Part shown: one piece after another, positions 35,992 to 45,451 of the stretch
Numbering within the stretch: the stretch's first letter is position 1
Layout: the number at the start of each line of letters is the position of its first letter
DNA from: Aerococcaceae bacterium DSM 111176
Lineage (GTDB): Bacteria > Bacillota > Bacilli > Lactobacillales > Aerococcaceae
Assembly: GCA_015863215.1 (NCBI GenBank)
Contig: JACBXN010000001.1
Location: 62,001-126,000 of the forward strand
Direction: 5' to 3'
Length of the DNA stretch: 64,000 bases
Notes under the pieces: model-generated
What the model was told of the DNA's origin: nothing
Databases searched by the model: none
What the model saw: only the letters and a program-made list of their open reading frames with translations
Translations under genes and position numbers: made by a program

Positions 35992-36684
35992 TTAATCACC
36001 TGTTGATTCGCTTTGGACAAATTGTTGTGAAGAAATAAGGCGTGTACCATATTCTTTACCGAATGCACGGTCATGGGTAACGATTAGAATTGCTTTACCT
36101 TCATCCGATAGTTCGCGAATCAATTGTCCAACTTTATTTGCTGAATCGATATCTAACGCAGATGTCGGCTCATCAAAACATAAAACTGAAGGTTCTAACA
36201 TAAGTGCGCGTGCAATGGCGACACGTTGTTTCTGTCCACCAGATAATGTCGATGGATAAACATCAATTTTATCTTCAACACCCATACGTGTTAAGAGTGT
36301 TCTGGCACGTTCTTCTAATTCTGCTTTATTTCCTAATTCTTGAGCCATTGGTGCCTCAAGTAAATTTTCAAGAACAGTAAAGTTAGGGAATAGTTGGTAA
36401 TCTTGGAATACCATTCCTAAACTATTTTGGTATGTACGTTGTTCTCTTTTAGTTTTATAAGCGGCTGTTTTGCCATTATCTTGGCAAAGGTAGTTACCAT
36501 CTATTTGGATAGTGCCTCGGTCTGCTGCCTCTAGGTTATTAATCAAGCGCATAAACGTCGTTTTCCCTGTACCTGATTCCCCAAGTAAGATAACAATTTC
36601 ACCGGGATCAATTTGGAAATCAAAATCTTTAATTACTTGATTACTACCATATGCTTTGTTTAATCCTTGTACTGTTAATGCCAT
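35992..36684 (-). CDS. Polar amino-acid ABC transporter ATP-binding protein (GlnQ-like)
   Basis: A 230-residue ABC ATPase. Walker A GESGTGKTT near residue 35, signature LSGGQKQRVAIARAL near 142 and Walker B VLCFDEPTSALD near 162. It pairs with the fused receptor-permease gene 10 bases upstream. The substrate follows the partner; the T-box suggests threonine rather than glutamine, but this is tentative. Confidence 0.92.
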   Translation of the reverse strand: MALTVQGLNKAYGSNQVIKDFDFQIDPGEIVILLGESGTGKTTFMRLINNLEAADRGTIQIDGNYLCQDNGKTAAYKTKREQRTYQNSLGMVFQDYQLFPNFTVLENLLEAPMAQELGNKAELEERARTLLTRMGVEDKIDVYPSTLSGGQKQRVAIARALMLEPSVLCFDEPTSALDIDSANKVGQLIRELSDEGKAILIVTHDRAFGKEYGTRLISSQQFVQSESTGD

Positions 36685-36694
36685 GATTTCCCTC

Positions 36695-38953
36695 CTACCA
36701 TTCTAATTTTACTTCAATTTTACGTAGAGCCCAAGTTAACACACCGGTTAAGATTAAGTAAAGTGCTCCTGCTAAAACATAAGGGAGTAAGCTTGCTTCA
36801 CGGTTAGCGGCAATCGAACTTGCACGTAACATCTCCCCTAAACCAATTACATAAACCAATGAAGTATCTTTAATTAGGGCAATCACTTCATTACCAATCG
36901 AAGGCATTACGATTTTAAATACTTGAGGTAAAATAATCCGTCTAAATCCTCGAATGCTACCAATACCTAATACTTCAATACTCTCAAATTGGCCGTCTGG
37001 AACGGAACTAATACCCCCACGGAAAATTTCCGCTAAATAAGCTACATAGTTAATGATGAAAGCAAATAGTGCTGCTGGTAATCGGTCCATACTAATGCCG
37101 ATAAATGGTAATCCGAAGAAGATTAACATTAATTGTAACATCAATGGTGAACCACGCATAACAAATACATACGCTTCGATAAGAGCTTGTAGCCATTTTG
37201 GTCCGAATACTCTAAGTACCCCAACAATAAATCCTAATGGAATACTTACAACTAAAACAATCACAAAGATGAAGAGCGTCATTTTTATACCATCTAACAA
37301 TGAAGGTAAGATACGCATCGTTTCTTCTAAGAGTGACTCATCTTGAGTAGCTCCTGCTGTTCCTTCCTCTGCACCGACGGCTTCACCAAACCATTTAGCA
37401 CTAATTTCATCATAAGTACCATTATCGATTAAATATTGGAGTCCAGCATCGAGTGCTTCTTTTAATTCTGTGTCACTCTTACGTAGTCCAACAGCCATTG
37501 GTTCTTCAGAAGTTGGGTCGACAAAGTATTGATAATCATCCGTATCGTCGCGTTGTTGTAGCGTGTATGATCCATATAAACCACTTGCATAAATTGCATC
37601 AACACGGTCTGACGCCAGGTCTGAGAATACTTGATTATAATCTGGGTAAAGGACTGGTTCCTCTGCTAAATTATTATATAAATCATTTGGCCAGGCAATC
37701 ATGAAATCAAGTGCTGTTGATCCTGACTGAGTTGCCATTTTCTTACCTTCTAAATCGGCTAATTCATTAATGTCACTTCCCTTTTTCGAAATGACAATTT
37801 GACTTGAAGGAAGGTAAGGTTCTGACATTAATACCTTTTCCTCACGTTCAGGCGTAACACCATATCCATTCCAAATCATGTCGATATTTCCTGAATTTAA
37901 TTCTGTTTCTTTTAATGCCCAGTCGATTGATTGGAAATTCAATTCCCAATCATATAATTCAGCGATATTCGTTGCTAAATCAATATCAAAACCAACTAAG
38001 TCTCCATTTTCGTCTCGGAATCCCATCGGCGCAAATGTGTCGTCTAAACCAACAGTAAATGTTTCACCGTAAGTAGGTGATTCTTCAAATTCTGGCACGC
38101 CAGCTATTTCCGTTGATTCCGCCGAACTTGACGCATCATCCTCTGCTGGTGTTTCGCCAAACCATTTAGCATAAATTTCATCGTACGTTCCATTACTTCG
38201 CATTTCGTCAAAACCATTGTTTAATGCCGTCAATAACTCTTCGTCCGATTTACGAACACCAACCGCCATTGGTTCTTCTGTAGTTTCGTCAATAAAATAT
38301 TGATAATCGTCACCATCATCTCTTTGACCTAAACTATAAAGCCCAAACAGAATACCGACATAGACAGAATCTACACGGTCTGATGATAAGTCAATAAAGG
38401 CTTGATTATAATCTGGATATAAGACCGGTTCTTCAGCTAACTGATTATATTGGTCATTTGGCCAAGCCTGCATAAAATCTACAGATGTAGAACCAGATTG
38501 AGTCGCAATTGTTTTGTCTGTTAAATCAGATAGAGTATCAATACCACTGCCGTCCTTTGAGACAACGATTTGACTACTCATGATGTAAGGCTCAGACATT
38601 GCTACTTTTTCCAGACGTTCTGGGGTTACACCGTAACCGTTCCAAATCATATCAATGTTACCTGAATTTAATTCTGTTTCTTTTAATGCCCAATCAATTG
38701 GCTGGAATGAAATATCCCAGTCATACATTTCTGCCATTGCATTAGCAAGATCTATATCAAATCCAACTAACTCACCCGCTTCATCACGGTACCCCATTGG
38801 CGCAAATGTGTCATCTAAACCAATAATGTATGATTCTCCTTGTGTTGGATCGTCTGACTCCGTTTGCGCCTGTGTTGTTAATGATAATAACGGACTCATA
38901 ATCATTGCTAACATCGACGTTATCATTATTAATAACATACTACGTTTTTTCAT
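36695..38953 (-). CDS. Fused amino-acid receptor-receptor-permease (GlnP type)
   Basis: A 752-residue fusion: signal peptide (no lipobox; ends TTQAQ), two receptor domains (about 40-260 and 290-510) that are strikingly alike, a linker, and a permease domain (about 545-752) with LRVFGPKWL, RGSPLMLQL and the EAA-type loop EVLGIGSIRGFRRIILPQV. This matches lactococcal GlnP, in which tandem receptors feed one translocator. The near-identity of the two receptors implies a recent internal duplication. The start is ATG 38953 behind GAGAGGTGA. Confidence 0.92.
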   Translation of the reverse strand: MKKRSMLLIMITSMLAMIMSPLLSLTTQAQTESDDPTQGESYIIGLDDTFAPMGYRDEAGELVGFDIDLANAMAEMYDWDISFQPIDWALKETELNSGNIDMIWNGYGVTPERLEKVAMSEPYIMSSQIVVSKDGSGIDTLSDLTDKTIATQSGSTSVDFMQAWPNDQYNQLAEEPVLYPDYNQAFIDLSSDRVDSVYVGILFGLYSLGQRDDGDDYQYFIDETTEEPMAVGVRKSDEELLTALNNGFDEMRSNGTYDEIYAKWFGETPAEDDASSSAESTEIAGVPEFEESPTYGETFTVGLDDTFAPMGFRDENGDLVGFDIDLATNIAELYDWELNFQSIDWALKETELNSGNIDMIWNGYGVTPEREEKVLMSEPYLPSSQIVISKKGSDINELADLEGKKMATQSGSTALDFMIAWPNDLYNNLAEEPVLYPDYNQVFSDLASDRVDAIYASGLYGSYTLQQRDDTDDYQYFVDPTSEEPMAVGLRKSDTELKEALDAGLQYLIDNGTYDEISAKWFGEAVGAEEGTAGATQDESLLEETMRILPSLLDGIKMTLFIFVIVLVVSIPLGFIVGVLRVFGPKWLQALIEAYVFVMRGSPLMLQLMLIFFGLPFIGISMDRLPAALFAFIINYVAYLAEIFRGGISSVPDGQFESIEVLGIGSIRGFRRIILPQVFKIVMPSIGNEVIALIKDTSLVYVIGLGEMLRASSIAANREASLLPYVLAGALYLILTGVLTWALRKIEVKLEW

Positions 38954-38984
38954 ATCGTCACCTCTCAAATTTATAAAAACAAAA

Positions 38985-39235
38985 AAATCCCCCCGCTCAT
39001 TACGAACGAAAGGACGTTAGTTACGTGGTTCCACCTTAATTCATAACTTACTCGCATAAGTTACCTCTTTTTGTTACGGCTAATTCACTGCTAGCGATAA
39101 CAACATACAATATCGGATATGAGCCGCTAATATTTCTATTAGTTGGTTCCTGGTTGTGTGATATGGCATCTTAATCTACTTGCACCACCCGTAGACTCTC
39201 TTATTAAGATGGTCATAACTTGGACCATTCATCAC
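38985..39235 (-). ncRNA. T-box riboswitch leader of the GlnP-type importer
   Basis: The minus-strand leader contains the T-box core GGTGGAACCACG (39024-39035), an AGAGAG...GGGTGGTGCAAG Stem I apex and a terminator stem near 38985-39017 followed by TTTTTTT. The base after TGG is A, predicting a tRNA with discriminator U. By alignment with the metY T-box the specifier would be ACC (39152-39154), a threonine codon. The specifier loop here is long, so CAC or ATC cannot be excluded. Confidence 0.85.
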
Positions 39236-39244
39236 CGTGAATTA

Positions 39245-39273
39245 AGATTACATTATTTTTGTCTATAAATCAA
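39245..39273 (-). promoter_or_regulatory. Promoter of the T-box importer operon
   Basis: TTGATT (39268-39273) and TAATCT (39245-39250) on the minus strand are 17 bases apart and lie just upstream of the T-box leader. Confidence 0.65.
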
Positions 39274-39308
39274 TAGTTATTTTAATCTTTTTTTAATTTA
39301 AAAGCCTT

Positions 39309-39926
39309 TTAATTACTTTCTTTTATACTTCTTAGAATCCAGTACCCTTTATCTCGGTTCATGCGTTCTACATTCCCAAAAAGTTCTTCCATGAATTTCT
39401 GCATTGAGGGTGCACCTTGTTTCTTTTGAATAACTACCCATATTTCACCATTATCTTCGAGGGATTCGAATCCTGTTTTCACCATGGCTTGAATTGTCTG
39501 CTTCCCAGCACGAATCGGTGGATTGGTTAAACAATACTGAACCAGTTCATCTGGCAGGAAACTTGTTCCATCCCCTAACACAAATTCAACATTATTAATT
39601 CGATTGGCTAATTTATTACTCTCAGCTAAGTGATACGCTCTTTCATTAATTTCTACCCCAATCACATGGGAGTTTGGATAGTGTTTTGCTAATGAGAGGG
39701 AAATTGGGCCATATCCACTCCCTAATTCTAAAATTCGTTCGTTTTCAATGTTTGTTGTATGTTCGGCAAAACTCTCTATCAATACTCTAGACCCAAAATC
39801 AACAGCATCTTTCGAGAAGACACCACTATCTGTATTAAAAGTAAAAGATTGATTTAAAATAGTTGCAGATATTTGTTGTTCATCATGCGTACTATTGGGG
39901 TTATTTGTATAATAATGATCGCTCAT
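39309..39926 (-). CDS. Class I methyltransferase, RsmC-like
   Basis: A 205-residue SAM-dependent methyltransferase. Motif I is LELGSGYGPISL near 64 and the catalytic motif NPPIRAGK near 137 is typical of 16S rRNA guanine-N2 methyltransferases of the RsmC type, here as the short single-domain form found in Firmicutes. The exact rRNA target is inferred. It stands alone between the T-box operon and a secreted protein gene. Confidence 0.85.
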   Translation of the reverse strand: MSDHYYTNNPNSTHDEQQISATILNQSFTFNTDSGVFSKDAVDFGSRVLIESFAEHTTNIENERILELGSGYGPISLSLAKHYPNSHVIGVEINERAYHLAESNKLANRINNVEFVLGDGTSFLPDELVQYCLTNPPIRAGKQTIQAMVKTGFESLEDNGEIWVVIQKKQGAPSMQKFMEELFGNVERMNRDKGYWILRSIKESN

Positions 39927-39942
39927 AAATCCTCCTAAATAT

Positions 39943-39973
39943 GAAAAAATCTGTGGGACTAATACCCACAGAT
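39943..39973 (-). terminator. Terminator of the Pro-rich secreted protein gene
   Basis: ATCTGTGGG (39949-39957) pairs with CCCACAGAT (39965-39973), followed by ATTTTTTCAT on the minus strand. Confidence 0.85.
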
Positions 39974-39987
39974 CTTAGTTTAAGCAA

Positions 39988-41133
39988 TTATTGATCCGAA
40001 TCGTCGGTCCCTTCAACTTCTTCTATTGTACCTTCATCTGTCCCATTTTCTTGGGGAGCTGGTGTCATTGTCACTTCTTTAACACCCGGTTCAATTTCTA
40101 CCTCATCAAATGTAAATTCACCAGGATAAGTTTCAGCAACAGCAACCGGAATTGGGTCGTTATAAGTACCCGTTTCGTCTGCTCTAACAGTATAAGTAAA
40201 TGGCTCGCGCTCATCGTTATATACTATTTCAAAACCATTTTCAGTATCATAATCAAATGCGAGTGTGTTTGCTGTATGACGAATTCCAAACACAACATTA
40301 AACTTGCCGTCAACTTCAAAGATTTCACCGTCAAAGAATAAATCAGGCATGATTGTTAAATATCTTATTCCATATTCAACTGCTTCTTCTTCTGTATCAA
40401 ATCCTGTTTCTACATATAATAAGATACTGCGTCCATCTTCAGTAATATCTTCAGCATATTCAACTGTTACAATTACCGACCCATTTTCATTGTGAATTTT
40501 ATTTGTCTCGAAACGGTCACCCGCCTCAGGATCCTCTTCAATCATTTGAATGAAGTTGTCCGCTTCTTCCTCTGTTAAGAAGATGTTTGCATTAAAGGCT
40601 ACATAAGGTCCTTCTAATAGTCCTAATTCCTCTTCAACTTCAACCTCTACTGTCTCTTCCGATTCTTCTGATTCAATTTCTTCAGTCGACTCATCCGGAT
40701 CATCTAATGGGTTTTCAATCGGTGTTGTTTCACCAAAGTCATCCGGATTATTTGAAACAGGTGGTGGCGTTGGTTCCCAGTTTTGAGGTGGTGTCCAAGG
40801 GTTTGGATTTGGTCTCGGATTTGGGTTTGGTGTCGGATTCGGAGTCGGATTTGGTGTTGGTTCAGGCTCTGGATCTGGTGTTGGTTCTGGATCTGGTGTT
40901 GGTTCAGGCTCTGGATCTGGTGTCGGCTCCGGATCTGGTGTTGGTTCCGGGTCCGGCTCTGGATCTGGCTCTGTTACTGGCGGTTCTGTTGGTTCTGACG
41001 GCACTGGATCTGGATTCGGTGCTGGTTGTTGTGTGCCAACATTTTCATCCGTTGTACCATCTTGGGCAATAATTGGTGTTATTTGCATAAATAATAAACT
41101 TGAAGCCAATAAAATTTGTGTTAATTTTTTCAT
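39988..41133 (-). CDS. Secreted Pro-rich repeat protein, unanchored
   Basis: A 381-residue protein I do not recognise. A signal peptide ends ITPIIAQ. Residues about 35-115 are low-complexity PEPTPDPEP repeats, the type often used as cell-wall-spanning stalks. An acidic Glu/Ser stretch follows, then a soluble domain (about 165-360) with two LTEEEADNF- or DTEEEAVEY-like helical segments. No LPxTG, membrane tail or wall-binding repeat is visible, so retention at the surface is unexplained. The Pro-rich coding repeats are prone to slippage and may vary in number between strains. Confidence 0.75.
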   Translation of the reverse strand: MKKLTQILLASSLLFMQITPIIAQDGTTDENVGTQQPAPNPDPVPSEPTEPPVTEPDPEPDPEPTPDPEPTPDPEPEPTPDPEPTPDPEPEPTPNPTPNPTPNPNPRPNPNPWTPPQNWEPTPPPVSNNPDDFGETTPIENPLDDPDESTEEIESEESEETVEVEVEEELGLLEGPYVAFNANIFLTEEEADNFIQMIEEDPEAGDRFETNKIHNENGSVIVTVEYAEDITEDGRSILLYVETGFDTEEEAVEYGIRYLTIMPDLFFDGEIFEVDGKFNVVFGIRHTANTLAFDYDTENGFEIVYNDEREPFTYTVRADETGTYNDPIPVAVAETYPGEFTFDEVEIEPGVKEVTMTPAPQENGTDEGTIEEVEGTDDSDQ

Positions 41134-41221
41134 TTTGATTAAACAAATCCTTTCTTGGATAATTCAGTACGATGTCTCGCTTGTCATATCTCTATTATAG
41201 CAATTTTACAGCTAATTAATA

Positions 41222-41257
41222 GGAAATATCCCCATTTTTCTTAAGGGATACGTTTCC
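41222..41257. other. Hairpin in the divergent promoter region
   Basis: GGAAATATCCC (41222-41232) pairs with GGGATA and TTTCC (41245-41257) with a 2-base bulge. It lies between two divergent genes and has no T-run, so an operator or leader hairpin is more likely than a terminator. Confidence 0.4.
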
Positions 41258-41341
41258 TTAGTTGGTATTAGTACCATTTCAGACTAAAAATGGTAAAATA
41301 CATAATGTAATGATTATAAATTTTTTATGAAGGAGTCTTAA

Positions 41342-42217
41342 ATGATTAAATTATTTGTTTCAGATTTAGACGGCACTTTATTAAATGGTCAACACGTTAT
41401 CAGTCCCGAAAATGCACAGGCTATCCGTGATTTAGAGGCAGCTGGTATCGAATTTTTAGTCGCTACGGGGCGTAGTTATAACTCTGCAGCACCACTGTTT
41501 AAAATGCATGGTTTATCACCTAGTATGATTACTCTTAATGGTGCAACATTTTTTGATGCAGATGGATCCGTTAAATATACTCATACCTTAGACTCTTCTG
41601 ATATTGAAGAAATTCTTGACTATACTACCGAGCATAATATAGAAATTTCTATTATGACTCCTGAAGACTATTACTTAGGTAACTACGATGAGTTTATCGA
41701 ACGCATCGCAACACATGTAGAACAGGCGAAGTCTGATTTGGACTCAGATAGTGATGACTACGATGACACAACAAGTACGAGTCAATTTATAGTTGATACC
41801 AGTTATGTTCATGATATTCGTGAATATGATCCGAATGTTGAATTACCTATTTGTAAAATTATGATTTTATCTACAGATGACGAAGCTAAAAAGCAATTTA
41901 TGGATAAATTCAATGATTATCCAAATATTGACATTACGTCATCAAGTCCTGACAATTTAGAAATAACAAGCATTAAAGCTCAAAAAGGGTTAGCGCTAGA
42001 AGAATATGCAGTACAAAAAGGATACACGATTAATGAAATCGTGACAATCGGTGATTCATTAAATGACCGATCAATGTTACAGATGGCAACTTATAGTTTC
42101 GCTATGGAAAATGCCTCTCCTCAGGTTAAGTCTTTAACAAATTATGAGGCCCCTCACCATAATCAAAATGGTGTTGCGTCAGTTATAAATGATGTCCTTA
42201 ATGGTAAATACAACTAA
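41342..42217 (+). CDS. Cof-type HAD phosphatase
   Basis: A 291-residue haloacid dehalogenase-like hydrolase, subclass IIB. The nucleophile motif DLDGTLL is at residues 8-14, a C2 cap occupies about 85-190, and motif III/IV is TIGDSLNDRSML near 238. Such enzymes dephosphorylate sugar phosphates or flavin intermediates; the substrate is unknown. The ATG lies 7 bases from GAAGGAG. Confidence 0.88.
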   Translation: MIKLFVSDLDGTLLNGQHVISPENAQAIRDLEAAGIEFLVATGRSYNSAAPLFKMHGLSPSMITLNGATFFDADGSVKYTHTLDSSDIEEILDYTTEHNIEISIMTPEDYYLGNYDEFIERIATHVEQAKSDLDSDSDDYDDTTSTSQFIVDTSYVHDIREYDPNVELPICKIMILSTDDEAKKQFMDKFNDYPNIDITSSSPDNLEITSIKAQKGLALEEYAVQKGYTINEIVTIGDSLNDRSMLQMATYSFAMENASPQVKSLTNYEAPHHNQNGVASVINDVLNGKYN

Positions 42218-42222
42218 AGTTA

Positions 42223-42262
42223 AATGCCAATACCACAATCATTGATGGTATTGGCATTTTTA
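42223..42262 (+). terminator. Terminator of the HAD gene (possibly shared)
   Basis: AATGCCAATACCA (42223-42235) pairs perfectly with TGGTATTGGCATT (42246-42258), followed by TTTATT on the plus strand. It also ends the convergent thioredoxin-like gene. Confidence 0.82.
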
Positions 42263-42829
42263 TTATGAATTTGGTTGCGCTGCTGTAATAAATGTTTCTA
42301 TCTCTTCCATAGTACTCTTGTCATTTAAGATATCAATAACTTGTTCATCCTCGATTAAGAATGCATGGGGGACAGTTTGTAGACTAAACGGTGCTACAAT
42401 TTTTAAAAAGTCTTCACTCCCCATATTCTCATCAGTATTATAATGATTTATGGTAACATCGAATTCTTTAGCCAGTTGGCTTATTTTGGGAGTGAATGCC
42501 TTACAAAATGGGCAAGCATCGTACCCAAAATACACTACTTGAGGTTCTTCCTTGGAATTTTCCATCAATTGAATAAATGATTCATAGTCATCAAATGGTT
42601 CAATTTGAGCATATTCAGTTATTCCAGGCATTTCTGTCTCGATTTTCTGAATGACATCGAGCGATTGGTACATATCCTCTTTATCATTTGAAGATAATTC
42701 CTGTATCTTATATTCTTCACCAAAACCAATACGGTCTTCCTCAATAATTGCTTCATTATTAGGAATATCAAATCCTACTAAAAGAACGATCACTGTCAAT
42801 AAGCTTAATAGCTTCATATATTTATTCAT
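42263..42829 (-). CDS. Secreted thioredoxin-like protein (PedC-like) with ruined lipobox
   Basis: A 188-residue protein with an N-terminal hydrophobic segment and a thioredoxin fold carrying the active site YDACPFCKAF near residue 98 and a cis-Pro segment TVPHAFL near 149. The signal sequence runs VIVLLVG-F, exactly a lipobox with Phe for Cys. It may act as an uncleaved membrane-anchored thiol oxidoreductase. The ATG at 42829 lies 5 bases from GGAGG. Downstream of metA but with its own ribosome site; co-transcription is possible. Confidence 0.78.
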   Translation of the reverse strand: MNKYMKLLSLLTVIVLLVGFDIPNNEAIIEEDRIGFGEEYKIQELSSNDKEDMYQSLDVIQKIETEMPGITEYAQIEPFDDYESFIQLMENSKEEPQVVYFGYDACPFCKAFTPKISQLAKEFDVTINHYNTDENMGSEDFLKIVAPFSLQTVPHAFLIEDEQVIDILNDKSTMEEIETFITAAQPNS

Positions 42830-42887
42830 AAGATCCTCCAAGTAAATTTATTTAATTTAAGTTTACTATAAAATCTTATACATTTCT

Positions 42888-43817
42888 TTATTTATGGTTA
42901 CGTGTTTCTAATTCAGAAAGATCATACAATGTTTCTTGGTAAGTAACATTAATCCAATTAGTAAATAGCAGGTGTCCATGGCTACGCCAGTTGAAATATG
43001 GTTTTTCCTCAGGATTATTGTCCGGATAATAATTAATCGGTGGTTGTATTTCATCACCACGTTCTAAATCACGGTGGTATTCCTTTTCTAATGTTTCTCG
43101 GTCATATTCTAAATGCCCGAAAATAAAGACATCGCGCCCATCTTGTGACATTACTAAGTCCGCTCCATTTTCAGGATGACTAGATAAAACGACCAAATCT
43201 TCTTCTGCTAAAATATCAGAATTTTTGATAGTTGTATGGCGTGATTGAGGAATATGGAATACATCGTCCATTCCTCTTAAATAAGGATGTTCAGGTAATT
43301 GAACATGTGAGTGATAAATCCCAAATAACTTTTCTTCTAAAGGTACCTTATTAATATTATAATAATAATTTAGCGCAAACTGTGCACCCCAACATATGAA
43401 AAAGCGATTGAATACGTGACTCTCTGACCATTCAATGACACTATTCAGTTCTTTAATATATTCAACTTGATCAAATTCAAGGGTTTCTACCGGTGCACCT
43501 GTTACAATCATGCCATCATAATAATTATCTTTAACATCTTCAAGAGTAAGATAGAATTTCTTTAAGTAACTTAGATCTGTATTCTTACTCTCATGACTAC
43601 CCATATGTAAAAAATCAACCTCAAGCTGAATCGGTGTGTTACCGATTAGACGAAGTAATTGTAATTCTGTTGTTTGTTTTAAAGGCATTAAATTTACAAT
43701 CAGAATATGAAGAGGACGTATATTTTGCTTGATTGCACGCCCTTGCTCCATCACAAATATACCTTCTTTTTCAAGTTGATTTTTTACTGGGAGTCCTTCT
43801 GCTATTTTAATTGGCAC
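42888..43817 (-). CDS. metA: Homoserine O-acyltransferase MetA
   Basis: A 309-residue enzyme that acylates homoserine with acetyl- or succinyl-CoA in methionine synthesis. The nucleophile lies in FICWGAQFALNYYY (Cys near residue 142), with His in FGHLEYDRETL near 235 and the Glu two residues later. Pairing with MetY suggests O-acetylhomoserine as product. The GTG at 43817 immediately follows the metY stop; GAGGTGAT within metY is its ribosome site. Confidence 0.94.
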   Translation of the reverse strand: MPIKIAEGLPVKNQLEKEGIFVMEQGRAIKQNIRPLHILIVNLMPLKQTTELQLLRLIGNTPIQLEVDFLHMGSHESKNTDLSYLKKFYLTLEDVKDNYYDGMIVTGAPVETLEFDQVEYIKELNSVIEWSESHVFNRFFICWGAQFALNYYYNINKVPLEEKLFGIYHSHVQLPEHPYLRGMDDVFHIPQSRHTTIKNSDILAEEDLVVLSSHPENGADLVMSQDGRDVFIFGHLEYDRETLEKEYHRDLERGDEIQPPINYYPDNNPEEKPYFNWRSHGHLLFTNWINVTYQETLYDLSELETRNHK

Positions 43818-45092
43818 TTATATCACCTCTAATGCTTGTTTTATATCTCCAATTATATCATCAATATGTTCTGTTCCGATTGATAAGCGAATTGTTTCTG
43901 GTGTTACTTTGGCTGCTAATTGTTCTTCCGGTGATAATTGCGCATGTGTTGTTGACGCTGGATGAACAACGAGAGACTTAGAATCGCCAACATTTGCGAG
44001 TAATGAGAATAATTCCAATTTCTCAATAAACTTCACTGCAGCATCATAGCCACCTTTAACACCAAATGTAAAGATTGATGGTGCACCGTTTGGTGAATAT
44101 TTCTGTTGTAATTCATGATATGGACTCGATTCTAACCCTGCATAATGTACCCATTCTACCTTATCGTGATCTTCTAAGAATTCTGCCACTGCTTGTGCAT
44201 TCTCAACATGGCGTTCAACACGTAATGATAATGTTTCTAAACCTTGTATTAATAAGAATGAGTTGAATGGTGAAATCGCTGAACCTGTATCACGTAATTG
44301 TGTTGCACGAATATAAGTTACAAATGCCGCAGGTCCAACTGCATCATAGAAACTTAAACCGTGATATGACGCATCTGGTTCTGAGATACGTGGGAATTTA
44401 CCGTTAGCCCAGTTAAATTTACCACTTTCTACAATTAAACCACCCATCGTTGTTCCATGACCTCCTAGGAATTTGGTCGCAGAATGAACCACAATTGTAG
44501 CACCATGTTCAATTGGTCTTGTTAAATAAGGTGTTGAGAATGTTGCATCTACGATTAATGGTATATTGTGTTTATCTGCAATTGCAGCTAATTCACCAAT
44601 ATCTTCAATATTTCCGTCAGGATTTCCAACAGTTTCAATGAAGATACCTTTAGTATTCTCTTGGATTGCTTCTTCTACAGCTGTGAAATCATTTGTATCT
44701 ACAAAAGTAGTTGTAATGCCACTGCGTGGTAATGTATGTGAGAATAGAGTATGGGTACCACCATATAAATGAGCAGTAGACACAATATGATCACCGTTTT
44801 GTGCTAATGCTTGAATGGTATAATTAATTGCTGCCATTCCAGAACTCACTGCTAAACCAGCTGATCCTCCTTCAAGTGCTGCAATTCTTTGTTCTAGTAC
44901 ATCTGTTGTTGGATTGTTTAAACGTGTATAAATATGACCTGGTTCTGTTAAAGCAAAACGACCTGCTGCATGTTCGGGATTATCAAACACGTAAGCTGTT
45001 GTTTGGTAAATTGGTACGGCACGTGATCCAGTTGGATCTACTGTTTGGCCAGCATGTAATTGTAATGTTTCAAATTTTTGTTCTTGTGTCAT
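43818..45092 (-). CDS. metY: O-acetylhomoserine sulfhydrylase (PLP enzyme)
   Basis: A 424-residue Cys/Met-metabolism PLP enzyme that makes homocysteine from O-acetylhomoserine and sulfide. The PLP lysine lies in [18 protein letters not shown] near 205, with [14 protein letters not shown] near 78 as the phosphate-binding helix. Length and N-terminal [10 protein letters not shown] are typical. The ATG at 45092 is 7 bases from AGGAGG. Controlled by an upstream methionine T-box and followed by metA. Confidence 0.94.
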   Translation of the reverse strand: MTQEQKFETLQLHAGQTVDPTGSRAVPIYQTTAYVFDNPEHAAGRFALTEPGHIYTRLNNPTTDVLEQRIAALEGGSAGLAVSSGMAAINYTIQALAQNGDHIVSTAHLYGGTHTLFSHTLPRSGITTTFVDTNDFTAVEEAIQENTKGIFIETVGNPDGNIEDIGELAAIADKHNIPLIVDATFSTPYLTRPIEHGATIVVHSATKFLGGHGTTMGGLIVESGKFNWANGKFPRISEPDASYHGLSFYDAVGPAAFVTYIRATQLRDTGSAISPFNSFLLIQGLETLSLRVERHVENAQAVAEFLEDHDKVEWVHYAGLESSPYHELQQKYSPNGAPSIFTFGVKGGYDAAVKFIEKLELFSLLANVGDSKSLVVHPASTTHAQLSPEEQLAAKVTPETIRLSIGTEHIDDIIGDIKQALEVI

Positions 45093-45130
45093 GTTAATTC
45101 CTCCTAATAATATCTTAATAATTTTTAATA

Positions 45131-45395
45131 GCAAAAAAATACGCCCACCTCATAACTCTACTAGTTATAAAGGGACGACTATATCGTGTTACCACCCAAA
45201 TTTATATTACTCTCACAAATAATATCTCTATCAGTACTATCATACTGCGCAATATATCGGTTGCTCCCGTTTAAATAGCGTGAACTATTTAAAAGCCTCA
45301 GAGTTCATCTTCATTTATCACTAATTACTTGTTCGCACGCTACCAAGCTCTCTGGAAATTAATAAATAAACTACTCTTCTCTTTCATGCTATTAT
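45131..45395 (-). ncRNA. Methionine T-box riboswitch of metY-metA
   Basis: The minus-strand leader carries a Stem I with AGAGTAG opposite GAAG-ATG-A-ACTC, so the specifier is ATG (Met) at 45306-45308. The T-box core GGTGGTAACACG is at 45185-45196; the T after TGG would pair with an A discriminator, as expected for tRNA-Met. A terminator hairpin (45142-45177) with TTTTTTT ends the leader. High uncharged tRNA-Met should allow read-through. Confidence 0.92.
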
Positions 45396-45407
45396 TAAAT
45401 TAACATT

Positions 45408-45436
45408 AGTATAATTCATAGAATTCTAATTGTCAA
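45408..45436 (-). promoter_or_regulatory. metY promoter
   Basis: TTGACA (45431-45436) and TATACT (45408-45413) on the minus strand, spaced exactly 17 bases, just upstream of the T-box leader. Confidence 0.82.
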
Positions 45437-45451
45437 CTATATTAAAGAAAT

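Noticed and set aside
40707-41072. Plus-strand frames rich in Leu/Val or Trp/Arg opposite the Pro-rich gene
   Set aside because: Artefacts of the low-complexity Pro/Glu/Asp codon repeats on the other strand.
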